A stretch of 64,000 nucleotides of DNA, from positions 5,267,716 to 5,331,715 of the forward strand of contig NC_085056.1 in assembly GCF_963662255.1 (NCBI RefSeq), read 5' to 3'. Positions within the stretch are counted from its first letter, which is position 1, and every line of letters starts with the position of its first letter. A program made the translations under genes and the position numbers. This DNA is from Cinclus cinclus. Taxonomy: Eukaryota > Chordata > Aves > Passeriformes > Cinclidae. The notes under the pieces were generated by a model. That model had not been told where the DNA came from. It saw nothing but the letters and a program-made list of their open reading frames with translations, and searched no databases. Shown one piece after another: positions 50,791 to 63,232 of the stretch.

Positions 50791-53700
50791 GAAGAATACA
50801 TTAAACGACCAATGCTGGGACACTTCTAGGGAATATAATCAGTTAAATGGACCCACTGCTTTCTCTAGCCCAGGAGGAATTTTCTGGATATCTGTGTGTG
50901 CACAGATGGACTTGGTGCTGAGTTCTGGTGTCCGCTGGCGCAGATGCAGGGATGTTTGCACCTGCCAATGGCCCTTTCCGTGGCACTCCTGATGGCTGAT
51001 GTTTCTCAGTTCTGTTGATCTCAGAGAAGGAGTTTCCTCTTCCATCTCCTCTTTTCTGTCAGAGCTTTGGATGTCATTGTGATTACGAGTTATTGTATAT
51101 AATTGCAGTGCTGAGTGTAACATACAGGTCAAAACCATGCAATAGGCTATGAAAAGAGCCAAAGCAGATCTGTGTGGATGTTCCTGGTACAGGTCATCTT
51201 GAAGAAGCTGAAGGTCTGAATCTGTCCCAGTTAGAGCATTCTTTTCAGGTCAGCCCACAGAATTTAGGCTGGCAGGTAGTGTTTATACAAGTCTCCAATT
51301 ATGACAATTTATGAAGTCAAGACAAACTTGGAGGCTGGCTGATTGGCTTTGGCTGTTAGCCCAATGGCCAGTTTGATTTGCAGAATAGGGTTTAATGTTT
51401 TCATAATTTTTTTTTCTTACCAGCTCTGTTGGGTGATGGACCCACTCCTGCATCCATAAAAAAAAGAGGTGTTTGAGATCACTCCAGTGACTGTGAGGAG
51501 GAGCTCTAATTCCCCATAGGGACAAGCAGTTTCATTCCACAGAGGACAGTCCAATTCAGGTTTGTCCTTCTGTATGTGTGACAAGCACAGCCCATATATC
51601 ACAGTCAGTGATGGGCAGTAGGAAAGTCTTTAGCATTCTGGTGTCTCATATAAATATTGCTTCTGCATAGCACTTTACACTCTTTCAGAACTGTAAGTCC
51701 ATATTTCCCCTGTCCCATTCATTTTCTCCCTTCAATTTCTCTGGCAGTTCCAGTGCAGAATAGCTTCTTGTGCAGGCCTTCAAAGTGAAAATGATGGCTC
51801 CAATTTGTGACCAAATAGCTTTGACATTGTCTGTACATTTGCTTGAGTTTATAAAAGACTTTGGTTTTCTTATTTAATCCTTTGATGTAGAAGCAGTCTG
51901 AAAAATCAGTAATTCTTTCTGGTATGCCCTTAGTGACAATTTTAACTCTCCCATGAAATTCTCAGTTTTTAAACTCATAATGTGTCTTTTTATCCCTTCC
52001 TACAGCACACAGAGGGCTTTAATGCTGTGAAATCTTAGATGTCTGTGGAAGTGCATAAAGATAGGAGGAAGTTAAAATATATGAAAAGAATATAGAATAT
52101 TGTGCATTATTTGCTACTCATCTGTATCAGCATTTCACAAGATGTGGGCCATAGCTCCTCTGGTGATGGTCTGCAAAACGGCTGAAATTCCCCTTCATTT
52201 CCCAATTAATTTAAAGGTTAAATCTGTGATTCTAGTCCACTCCCTGGATGGTGGTTGAGTGGGCAGTAGCACCTGCTGAATTGATATGTCTTTGTTTGAT
52301 CTGATATCTCCAGTGAGGAAGGTATGTGCTGCAGGAACAGAGGGCACTATAGGAGGTTATGTATGTGCTTTCTGAGTAGCTATAATTTCTCCTATTCATA
52401 CGCCCACAACAGTGGAACTGGACTTTGGCTCTAAAACCTCTATTGCTGAAGATAAAAGGGAATTATCAGTAGGACTGAGGCTCCTTCCCAGTTTGGTCTG
52501 GCAGTGTTAGGACTGATCTCTGGTAGGCGTTCATGTGTGTGATCTCCCTGGGTGCTGTATCTGCTGAGATTCCCCCTGGTACCTGAGAGCAGTGGAGGGG
52601 ACTCTGGTGGTGCCCAGCAGCTGTGGGCACTGTTAGAAATGCATCCTTACTGGACACTTGCCTGCTGTCAGTGTCCTCTTCTGTTCTGCTGACATGCTGC
52701 CATCTCAGCTAAAGCCATCCTGTGTGGTTTAAACAGAGCTGTGATGGATAATTCACTGCAAACTCTTTCCTTTTCTTTTATATTGATGGTAATTTTAAGG
52801 CATCACATTCTCTCATAGAAGTTATCCATGGTCACACAGGATTAGTTATCATCCTCATCTGTTTCCTTTACTTCTGTGCTTTTTTGATGGGTTTCTCATC
52901 TCGCCTTTCTGGAATACCTGTGGTGTCACCTCTTTCTCCTGTAACAGTTTTGGGGTAAAGACTGAGTAGACCTTGGGCATCCTGCAAACAGATCCCTTGT
53001 TCAGCTGTTTCAGAGTTCTGTCAGAAGACAGTGTATGCAGAATTTCTGAGGGCACACTGGGATAGTTTGCAGGTAAAGCCTAACTTGGAACTCCCATATC
53101 CTTAGCTCCTCTTTCTATAGAATCTCAGTCATTTTCTTGTATTAATCTCTGCTTCTGCTATCCCAGACCTCAGGGCAGTCACCAGACTGTTTAGCTTGTC
53201 TCTGGGTGAAAAGAAGCATGTGGACCACGTGCATTTGAGCAGTTCACCTGTGCAGTGTCAGTGCCTCCCTGTGTTTGGAGCTGCTGGGTCCGTCGCTCAC
53301 TGCTCTGAATCAATGGGGCACAGCGAGTGCAGTGGGGCTGTGCTGGTCCCCACTGCCTTGGGACCTGGTGCTGCAATCCCAGATCACTCATTTCCAGCTC
53401 CCTTTGACCGTCTGCCCCTGCTTGTCACAGGCTAGAACGAAGCCGTGGGGAACTTGACCTGTGCTTGTTTATTCCAAACGTGCCCACAACTGCAATAAGC
53501 TCTCACTGCTCTGAACGTGCTGTTCCAGCTCCTCTCTGTGTCTGAGGCTTGGAGACTGAAGCTGGTTAATTGTGGCAAATGTGGTTTTCTGGGACATCTA
53601 AGGGTTATGTCACTTTTCTAAAAATCTCTTTGATCTTGAATCAAAAGAAGGGGGTGGGTTCTTAACGTCATCTTAACTGTGTGGCTTTTACAAATTAAAA

Positions 53701-56700
53701 ACCCACTTGAAATTGGTTATACAATATGTGCTTGTGTTTCTCTAAGACTGATGAGACCACCTTTGACTCTAAGCTGCTTTTTCTAGCAGATAATCAGGAA
53801 AACTCTGGTAATGAACAGTTAGGAAAAGCTAGAGGGAGCTTTTGAAATAAGAATTGTGCTTTTCTCTGTATTTTGCGAGCCAAGGCTTTAATTTACAGTA
53901 AACACAATAAGGGCAGATATGAAGCTGCTAGTGTGCCATCTCATGTCAGTCAGCAAAGTAGTAGAAAGAAATACATATTTATCCTGTCCATGTCACTAGA
54001 ATCATCATAGTCATAGGTAATTAGTATCTAGAGTCCAAATTATATCCCACTGATTTGGCCAGAATCTTAGAAATTACTAATTTTGGATTAAACTGATTTT
54101 ATCTTACTGCCCTGTAGCTCTATAAGCTCTATTACCTTACACCACAGGTACAAAATAGCCTATGTTCCCAAATTATATTTCTGCTGTCAGAATTTTATGG
54201 AAGAAAAATACTGATTAATTCATGTTTTCTAGAAAAATGTGTTAATGTTTCAGATAGCTTGTCAAATCTATCAGAGATTCAAAAAAAGAAGAAAAATAAG
54301 ATTTCCTTGAACAATAATAATTATCACTGGCCCAATTGTGTGGAATAAACTAAAGATTGTCCTGATTAAACTAAAGAGCAAAAGCATTGGTGGTACCCAG
54401 TTTTATGTAATACTTTTTTTTCTGAAAGAAATTAGATTTTTTTAAATTGTGTATTCTAATGCCAGTCTGTTCTAAACATAATTGATGATCACTGTTTGTG
54501 GGTAAGTTACTTGCCAAGATATCTGCATACAGGAAAAGCATTCAAATATCATAACCTTAGTTTATTTGGCTTCCTTGTAGGTGTTCTATTCACAACCACT
54601 GAATATGTTTAATTTCTCTTAAGTATATTTACATGAGACAAAGATTACTGTAATTCGAAGCGACCAGTTCTTTGGTACAACTAGGTTTTGAGGAAAACTA
54701 AAAATAATTTTAAGAGACTGCATTTTCTGTGAGATAAACTCCCTCAGCTTCTGAAAAAATCTGTCTTAACATCAGGACTTTGGTTTAGCCACCCAGAATG
54801 ACTAGCTGTTAATGGCAAATTTAATCAGGATTTTAAAAAAAGAAAAAGTTCAGAAACCAAAGGCAATCAGTGTTTTTCTGAGTTTCTTTGCAGATGGGGC
54901 TGTTTATTTTAAAAGCTGAGGAGGAACCATTTTGAAAATCCACCTGGTACTTTGTTCCCTTTGCTAATGTGAGAAAGTAGACCTGGCTCTGTACCACTCC
55001 TGGTGCCAAAAAAACTCCTGGTCTTCCAGGAGCTGTAGGCACAAAGTAGTGTTGAGATAAATGCCCCAGAGCAGCTGCCATGATCTCATGTCTCTGTAGG
55101 TATGACATACCCTTGTTGGCTCCTGCAGCCCTGTTTGACTCCAGGCTACTGGGTACACCTCATCTCTTCTGCCTGAGCTTTTAAAAGGCTCATCTGATAA
55201 GGTCTGAGCAGCTTATGTGCACATCTGCTTTACAGCACCTCAAACTTAGTTCTCTCTGTCCTAAATGGAACTTTTCTGCCGTTTCTGAGAGCTACTTTGT
55301 GAAGAAGTTGGTCTTCTGTTCCTATTATTAAATACTGAGATTCTTTGGGGGCACATCACAGAGATTTGAGCTTTTCTTGTGTTGAATTCTGCTCTTGGAT
55401 ACAAATGCACAATTCCCAGAGTGATCTACAGAGAATTAATCTGTCATTAGCAATATTGGGTGTAGTGCCTCTAATTCCCATGCACCACCCTGAAAATTTC
55501 CACCACCCCCACAAATAGAAAAGAAAAAGAGGACTATTCCATTTATTCTTTTTTATATGTAAATGAGACTTAAAATAATTGTTTGATAATGACATGGGGT
55601 TTTTGTTGTTGTTTGGAAATATCTCTTGACAATAATTTATCCTGCAATTATTGTTGCTTAGTCCTATCCTTATAATTAAGGCCAAGAAAGTGTTGTTCAT
55701 CACCTCATTAAATGCTTTCTCTTTCAGGATGCCTGACTCCCTTTAACACAGCCAAGAGCTGATAAAGCCACTTGTATGCAGAGCTGGCTGCCTGCAGATC
55801 TTTGATCTTTTTTTTCCCCCCTTCTTCAAGAATATGACTTTGTGAAGTAGTTGGTGCTGCAGTTTCAGTTTGTTGTTTTAAACAGTTCAGTTGCTATAAA
55901 TACTCATTCACTTTGATTTTCAATTGCCCTTGTAAGACAATTGTTTTCTTGTTGGATTCCCACTGAATAGATACCCCTCCTGCCTTTTTTTTTAAAATAT
56001 GATTAAAATATAACCCTCTTTTTAAGCTTTTCCACAGCTCACTTCTTCCTGAAAAGGTGACATTTTAGCCCTAACCAGTGCTAATGGCTGAGGAATTCTT
56101 TGCACTTGTGTTATGCATTTCCCTTGGTTTTAATGGTGGCAAAAGGGGTGAAGGAAATGTCCTGACAGAGGCCATGCAGGAAGTCAGAAATATCTCTTGG
56201 ACCTTTGTCAGAATTATTTGACAGAAATCTCACTTAATTCTGTTTTACTTTTCCTCCTTTCTGCCTTTTTTTTTTTTTTTTTGCATTGAATGTAGAGTTC
56301 CAAAAAAATCTATTTCTACAACCTTTTCTGTTGTCTGAGATATCAGTGGCTGTGCTCCTGCAGAGATTCTTCCCCCTGTGAACACCTTTGTGCACCCTGA
56401 ATCCTCTGTCATCACTGAGGAGGGTGGTTGTGGAAACCCTAGCTAAGGGCTGAAGAAGGGAAATTTTAGCTGTTTTTAAAACTCAAGTACCTCAAATGTC
56501 CTCATGACCTTCCACCCCCCTAAAGAAGCTCTCAGCTGTGTATCTAATATTGTAATTTGCATCTTTCCAAGATCTGTAAGTTATCTATTTAATAGTATTA
56601 TGCTTTATGATAAATGAGCTTTTTTGTTATTCCAGGGCTCAGGATAAGGAAAAATATAAGAACCTTCATGAAACTCCAGCTAGGAGGAGAGAAGGGTACA

Positions 56701-57029
56701 CTGTCTTGCTGTTTCCTGCCTTGCTTTGCTATTCCTGGTGTGTTCACATTTCTTTTGTTTCATTCCTTACATGGTGACTTTCATTCTGGAGCTCCTTTTT
56801 GTCTATTTTTCCTCAGCTTCTCCCAGATGGAGCAAAGACCTTTACAAGTTTGAGGGATATACAAATGACACAACCTGAATTAGGAAGAGGCCTCATCCTC
56901 CCACTTGTGTGAAGATCCCATTTGTGAGCAGAGGTAGGGAGGCTTTGAACACATGCCACATAATGTGTGTGTTTATATAAATGTGTGTGGGGAACAAAGT
57001 GCCCTCCTTTGGGACATTTCCTCTTCCAG
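50791..57029. other. Non-coding DNA, no gene seen
   Basis: No supported exon, RNA gene or recognisable transposon was found in about 6 kb. A CpG-richer patch lies at about 53280-53440. An inverted repeat ACAATAATT/AATTATTGT lies near 55630-55655. A T17 run lies at 56266-56282. Confidence 0.55.
56266..56282 (-). repeat. T17 homopolymer
   Basis: Seventeen T. No adjacent retrotransposon body was recognised. Confidence 0.85.
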
Positions 57030-57260
57030 ACAGTTTAATAACAGAAGCTGAGATTGCTCCTTACACCTCTGCTTCATCTTATCCCATGGAAAGATAAAGT
57101 AACAGCCAGGGAATTAGTAAATCCTTGGTGCTTTATATTAGACAAGTGCCAGTGCACTACATTGGCAATCATTTATTGACTATTATTCAGGGCTTTGTAT
57201 AACTCTCATCTGCCTCATTAAAATTGCCTATCAATGACCAAGAATATAAGGCAGCAGCAC
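57030..57260. promoter_or_regulatory. Candidate conserved non-coding element
   Basis: A non-repetitive block with clustered CAATCATTTATTGACTATT (57166-57184) and AAATTGCCTATCAATGACC words, resembling HOX/PBX and homeodomain sites. A 15-bp word, AATCATTTATTGACT, is shared with 50499-50513, inside another candidate element. Appearance-based and untested. Confidence 0.3.
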
Positions 57261-60139
57261 AGGTTTAGGATCATGAGTCATCCTTCAGTTTCCAAGGGGG
57301 TTCTCACCCACTAAAATTCACTTTCTGGTTCAGGGATTTTGATGAATTAGGGCCTAAAAGCTGGGTGGAGCAGAGGGATTATTTTAGTAGTGATGAGTGC
57401 AGGTAGGGAAGCTCCTAAACCCAAAAGGAATGGCAGGCATTCCTGGCTAAGCCACTTAACTGATTAAAATGGCCCAGTGATTCATTTAAATAAGAGTTTA
57501 CTTGCTCAGGCTTGAAGTGCCTAGTAATAGTTGATTTTGACTATTTGCTTAATCTAATGTAAGTGACTTTCAGTGTTAGAACAAACAGCTGTTTTTACAC
57601 TTGAAAGACTGTTATTTAAAATAAATTTAAATTACACCCCGTAAGTTTCCTTTTATGCATTGTAATCCTTGGCTAGGGAAGGCTTGGATGTTTCTTCTGT
57701 TTTAATAAAATGCAGAGCTGGTAGCAGGGAATAAGGTGAGATTGTGGTGCATAGGAGTGCGACCACTTGTTTTGTGCTGAAGGAGGGGAGTGCCCTGGCA
57801 GAAGCCACCATGGATCCTGTGAGAGGTTTGTGTTCACAGCCTCTTGTGGTGGTCCCAGGACCTACTCTGCTGTTCAGGTAAGAGCAACAACTTCTGCATC
57901 CATGCAGCAGCTGAAGATGTTCAAGGAGAAAAAGTCTGCTGGGAATTCTTGCTAACTGTGAAGCCACCACTTGGACTGGGAGACTTAAGCAGTTGGGCTG
58001 TGCTGGTCTGGCCCCATGGATGTCAGTGACCCACATGCTGCAAATCCTGCTCCTTACAGTATCTTCTGTCCCAGACATTCCCTGAGCTATACAGGTGTAA
58101 GGATCTTCCAAATCACTGACTGGAGAGCCCATCTCATCTTTACCTCTTATAAAGTGCAGCTGACCAGCTTTGCTTTTATCAGTAAAGTCTCTTAAATGAA
58201 TCCCTGGTGCTGCAGGGCTGTGTGTTTCAGTGGCTTACAAATCCTGCAGAACCCATGAGAGCAGCTTTAGAGTGGCAGCTACCTGGCAGCATAAATCTCT
58301 CTGACATTAGCTAAAATCCAGTCCAGACGGAGTGGTGAATTCCAGATGCTGAAGTGCACCTTGGCACTGATGTGTTGTGCACATGGAAATGGGACTGTGC
58401 TCCCAAGAATCCTGGTTTTCTCAGCTCATATGGACTACACCTGGACTCTGCTGACAGTGCAGCCATGAATGTTCACAGGAACAAATCTTAGCTGTCACTT
58501 TGCTGTTGTTCCTGAAAATGTGTGAGGGGTGCTTTTGTTTCTTACCTTGGGAAACCTAAATATTCCCCCAGGAATTAATCTATCACATGAACAATCAATG
58601 CTTGATTATTTTTAAAATTTCATTAACATCAATATATACATAATAGAAAAAAAACAGAACAATATTTTTCAGGATTTGATTTGACTGTCTGAAACCAAGC
58701 TAAATATTAGAAATAGAGTAAAATTTGAAGTACTGACTTAAAATTTGAATTGAGGAGTTTGGGATCCTCAGACATTTGTTCTTCCATATTCAGGTGACTG
58801 GGCAAAGGCTTGTCCAACACTTTTTTTTTCCCTGTCTGGTCAAAGTAATGCTCATTTTTGCTATTTTTTCATCCTGCATTTGTTGGTTTTCTGGTGTGGA
58901 ATCTATGATGTTAAAACTGGTAGAATAGTTCTAGAACAGTTTTTTTCATAATCTTTTGTACTCAAATGATGTATTAAAAGTGGCCTCTGATTTGGTCTGT
59001 AGCTGTTGCACACTGTGGTCAGCTCAGGAGGCATAACTGGAAAAGCCATTTCTAGCTGTTGGACAACACAGCACTTCCATATCCCATATCCATGAGGGCC
59101 AGGCTTCAGCATGAAGCCATGAAAGCATTTCACTCCTTTTAATGCTAAAATCTTGCTTATATTAATGATTGAATAAATATCTTGTATGTGAATTTTGGTT
59201 TGTGCTTACACAAACTGGTAATTTCCCCAAGAAGTAAAAGTTGCTGCTATCCATAAGTCACTTAAGGAGTTGCTCTTTGACCAACAGTTCAGCAAATCTT
59301 CTGTGGGTCTGATTGTGATCTTGCCTAAATCAGCCATATATAACCTTTATAATGATATATAACACTTCTGTTACTCCTGACTCATCCCAGGAGAAGTGAG
59401 AGGAGGATATGTCCTGCTGCTTCGGTGACTACCTGAGAGATGAGCATGATGTATTTTCTAGGAATATTTCACTCTTGTGAAAAATGTCTTAAATTTCTTT
59501 TTCTGAACCATGTTGAGATCAGCTTGAAGCTGTGTGCATTTTGCTGTCCAGGACATTGCTTTCCATATTCATCTTTAGTTTCCTGTATGATATTTCAAGC
59601 TTTTGAGCAATTTTGATTTCAGTAAAATTGAGCATTGCCTTTATCACTTTCAGTCTTATTTATTAACTGTTCCATCCTGCATTCACTGATGACAAGCAGG
59701 GCTCCCACTGACTTTGATGGTGCAGAGTAAAGACTTTATATGTGGCTGGAGTAATCAAATATAGTTTTCTTTTCAGGTACGTGCATGTCTTTGATTCTCA
59801 GGTTATCAGTTATGAGAAATTTCAAAATCTCTCTTAATCAGGATTAGTACAGCCAGGGACAGACTTGCCAAGGTTCTGTTTTGAAGCAAGTTTGCCAATA
59901 TGGGTGAGGACAAGGTTTAATCTCCATGGCAGTGTGTGACTTCTATGGAAAATGCTATGGTAACAAATATATATGGGTTGTAGTGATACTGATCTCTTAT
60001 GAATCATTAGTGTGTCCCACCAGCTTATTTTATTTAAACCGTTGAAGATTAATAAAAGAGTTGTGGCTTTTAGTGCAATCATTGTGGACTGCACTGGAGC
60101 TAAAATTCTCGTGGCAAAATTCCTGAACTAACTGCTTTC
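57261..60139. other. Non-coding DNA, no gene seen
   Basis: No gene was recognised. A 159-codon minus-strand frame at 57653-58132 has no domain and no exon-like boundaries. The AT-rich part at about 58560-58760 has enhancer-like texture but is weak. Confidence 0.55.
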
Positions 60140-60215
60140 CACTCTCAAGTTAAATTTTAAAAGCCATTATGATGATTAATCCTGGCTAATTATTGTTGTC
60201 ATGAGCACTAAACCA
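60140..60215. promoter_or_regulatory. Homeodomain-site cluster, candidate enhancer core
   Basis: GATTAATCC (60174-60182), an OTX/PITX-type site, and CTAATTATTG (60186-60195), a LIM/HOX-type site, lie a few bases apart in a non-repetitive block. Function is inferred from the motifs only. Confidence 0.3.
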
Positions 60216-60796
60216 AATGTGGGGCCTCCAGACTGTCTCATGTCATGCTGCCTCATTGATTATTTTATTCCCTCCTTGAAATATGTCCTGGGAAGAATAG
60301 CAGACTATAGTCTTCATGACATGTCCTCAAGTGCTCTGGGAGTTAAACATCAATTTCTATTTATATTTAATGAACAAAAAAATTAAAGCAAAAGGTCCAA
60401 AAACGAGAATAAACATAATCATCTAGGATTCCAAAGTCTGGATCCCATGGTGCTTGTGGCTTACATAGTTTGTGGCTTGTAGCATATATGGGGAGGAAAA
60501 CAGCTGAAACACTTCTTTCACCTTTCAGTGCTCAACCAGAGTAGCCTGTGTTCATCCTTCTGCTCTCAGAGCCATGCACCTTAACTATAATTTTGTGTAA
60601 AGAGTTCTGGGTGAGGCTCAGGCTGAACTCTTGAGTTTTCTGTTGCTGCCTTGGTCAATGAGATGATGCTGCAGTGGAGAATGAGCCCTTCCTTCAGCAG
60701 CAGAGATGTGTGAACAAATAAGGTTTCCTATAATGCAGTCATTATTCTAATGGACTAATTCTCTGTAGTGACTTGAGACAATATTATTTTCTCATT
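60216..60796. other. Non-coding DNA, no gene seen
   Basis: No gene or transposon was recognised in this short stretch. Confidence 0.5.
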
Positions 60797-60866
60797 TCCC
60801 CTTTTTTTTTTTCCTTTTTTTCTTTTTCCTTTTCTCTGCCTCCTCCTCGTCCTACCTTTCTGGATG
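60797..60866. repeat. Polypyrimidine tract
   Basis: About 70 bases of almost pure C and T on the plus strand, beginning with CCCC followed by T runs. It could serve as a splice polypyrimidine tract, but no convincing acceptor and exon follow it. Confidence 0.75.
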
Positions 60867-62984
60867 TTTTGTGGCTCTCCCTCTGTAATTCTCAGGACAT
60901 TTTATGTGTTTGCAGTCAGACATTGCTTCTGCTCGTACTCAGGTCCATCCATTTCACCTGGATCACTAGTGCTGTGGGTAGTTGGGTCAGGAACATAATC
61001 CTGCACAGCTTCACAGCACTGCTGACACACATGCCTGAGAGTGTTGCTTCAATTAAAGTTGATTTAAAATTTCAGGATGGAAGGCAGTGATGCACTATTC
61101 CCCCTGCTGTGTCTGGAGCAGGTAGTTCATTCTTGAGAGAGCCTTGTGGCTGCAGGAGAGCTGCATCTCCTGGAGGTGTTGTTGTAATCACCAGGGCTAA
61201 AATTGGGCATTAAGTGGTGGAATTTGATTTGCAACATGCAGGGGCAGATTGTAAACGTGGTACACTGAGGAGTACACCTGTCAGATTTGCATGTCAATGT
61301 TCCATTGCTTGGGAAATGTGTAAGACGTGGATTGAAATAGAGCCTTGGGGAAACTGTAGTTTTGTCCAAAGAAATGAAGAGATATTAATTTCATATAATT
61401 GCACAGATCTTTAGAAGGTGCAACTCTGGAACAGGATCCAGTGTTTTTCTTTGTCAGGTCCTGTCAGTGACGGCAAATCAATCACAGTGCACAAACTTGA
61501 ATTTCAGCTGGTGGATCCAGTCTCCATTGCACCTGGGCTGTTCCTTCAGCCCTCTAATTAGAACATGGCAGACTAAGTTTATGGTTTTAAACATGGAACA
61601 CAGGATACTTAAGGAAAAAATAAAATTCAAGTATGAATCTTCGGTTTATATTAATAATTTGTATGCATATGCTCTCCAAGTTAAACATTTGCATGTCCTC
61701 TGGGACCCTTGTAAATTAGGCAAACAGCAGAGGTATATACTGCTAGTCTTCCATAGAAAAAATGGGTGGAAATCCTACTCTGGTTACTTAACAGGGTGGC
61801 TGGTACAGCAGAGCATCTTTATTAGTCTGCTACTAATGGGAGCAGTAATGGGAACCAGGTCAGAAAATTTCTTTGACTAAGTGAAGGATGTAACCTCAAC
61901 TTTCATATATGGATTATTATAGTGAAGCTGTTAGCTATCTGTCATCAACCAAATAGCTATTTAGCTGATCAGAGAGAAATAATTAAATCATCATGGTGTG
62001 AAAACATCTGAAAAAATTACGCCTAAAACCTAAAATGTTTTCCTCTAGACAGCAGACACTAGGCAGGTACTCTTTGGGAAGGCTAAATTGTTTTCTACAT
62101 TGTTTTCATGAGAAAGTCGTTACCAATTCTTGCTACTCAGCTTTTTCATGGTTAGAACACTTTCCTGCAGACTGAGAAGCACATCCTTGAAGTGGAGTCT
62201 GTGGCTAAAAAGCTGACATTTCCCTTCAGCCCTCACTACAGTGCTGGTGGCAATTGGCAGAGGTTTGGATCTTACCACTGGCCCTTCCTGGACCAGGACT
62301 AGTCAGTGTTCAAACCACATTGTTTCACCCCAGGGTGGTACCAGGTAGCCCTAAATCTATGTGGAGAGCTCCTGAATTCCTTCTTCCTCTCACTCCCATC
62401 AGCAGCAAAGCCCTTGCCCTGTGAGATAGGGGCTGTGAGAGGAGAAGGAGAGGGCACCAGGCACATGGCTTTATGAAATGAGTCTGCTGCCTTGCAGGGT
62501 GTTACCTGTTGCTGCTTACTAAGTGTTTGTTTCTTTTCAACACTAATCTCTCTCAAAATATTTAACTCAAAAACCTTGGAGGCTTCCAGACCAGTGAAAA
62601 ACTGGCAGAGCCAGCTCAGGGCAGGCTTTGCAGCTGCCCTTTCCTGGGAAGGGGGTGCATGGGAAAAGCCTGCTTTTGGGAAGATGTGCAATAGGATATT
62701 ACTTCATTTCTCCCTGGAACAACTCCTCCTGAATTCAGTCCATTCCAGCTCCATGTGCTGTAGTCTCAAGGGAAGGATCAAGTCCTATAAGTTACTCTTT
62801 AGTTTTTGCAGCGGTTTTCTTTGCTCACCCAGGGTTATGGGGCCTTGCTCTGGGCTCCCAGTTGGGTTGGTACATCTTGTCAAACCCAAAGTGAAAGGAG
62901 GAACAGAGGATCTGCCCAGTTCCCAGGCTCACCCTGCCCACGCCTCCTGTCAGCCCTTCTTGCCCAACTCTGAAGCCTGAAGCT
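60867..62984. other. Non-coding DNA, no gene seen
   Basis: Overlapping frames of 130-162 codons occur on both strands at about 61470-61880 and 62300-62980. None has a recognisable domain. The right-hand part is GC-richer, which lengthens chance frames. Confidence 0.5.
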
Positions 62985-63232
62985 GTTTGACCATCCCCTC
63001 CCTGAGCCTTTGTCCTCCAGCATCCCCCGAAGTGCTGACCCCTGCAGCAGTTCCTGTCCTCCCTGCTGCCCCTTCTGCACAGTCCAGCCTCCTCCACCAC
63101 CAGCTTCATCTTCTCTCTTCTTGCCCTCCTACATCTTCTCATGAACTGACTTCAAAACCTTTCTCCTGCCTGATTCCTGCCTCTGGCTGTCGTCTCACCA
63201 CCTCCTCTGCCTCCACATCTTTACATATGATT
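62985..63232. repeat. Long pyrimidine-rich, strand-asymmetric tract
   Basis: Nearly 250 bases in which C and T greatly outnumber purines on the plus strand, with many CCTCC and CTTCT words. It is not a simple tandem repeat. The asymmetry could favour triplex or R-loop formation; this is inference. Confidence 0.6.

Noticed and set aside
52212..52224. CTGTGATTCT word resembling a CR1 end
   Set aside because: No CR1 body is recognisable to the left; a short coincidence.
53296..53515. 14-bp word CTCACTGCTCTGAA repeated at 53296 and 53502
   Set aside because: The flanks of the two copies do not align, so it is a short chance repeat.
57653..58132. 159-codon minus-strand open frame
   Set aside because: The translation shows no domain or compositional sign of coding, and overlapping frames of about 60 codons exist on the other strand.
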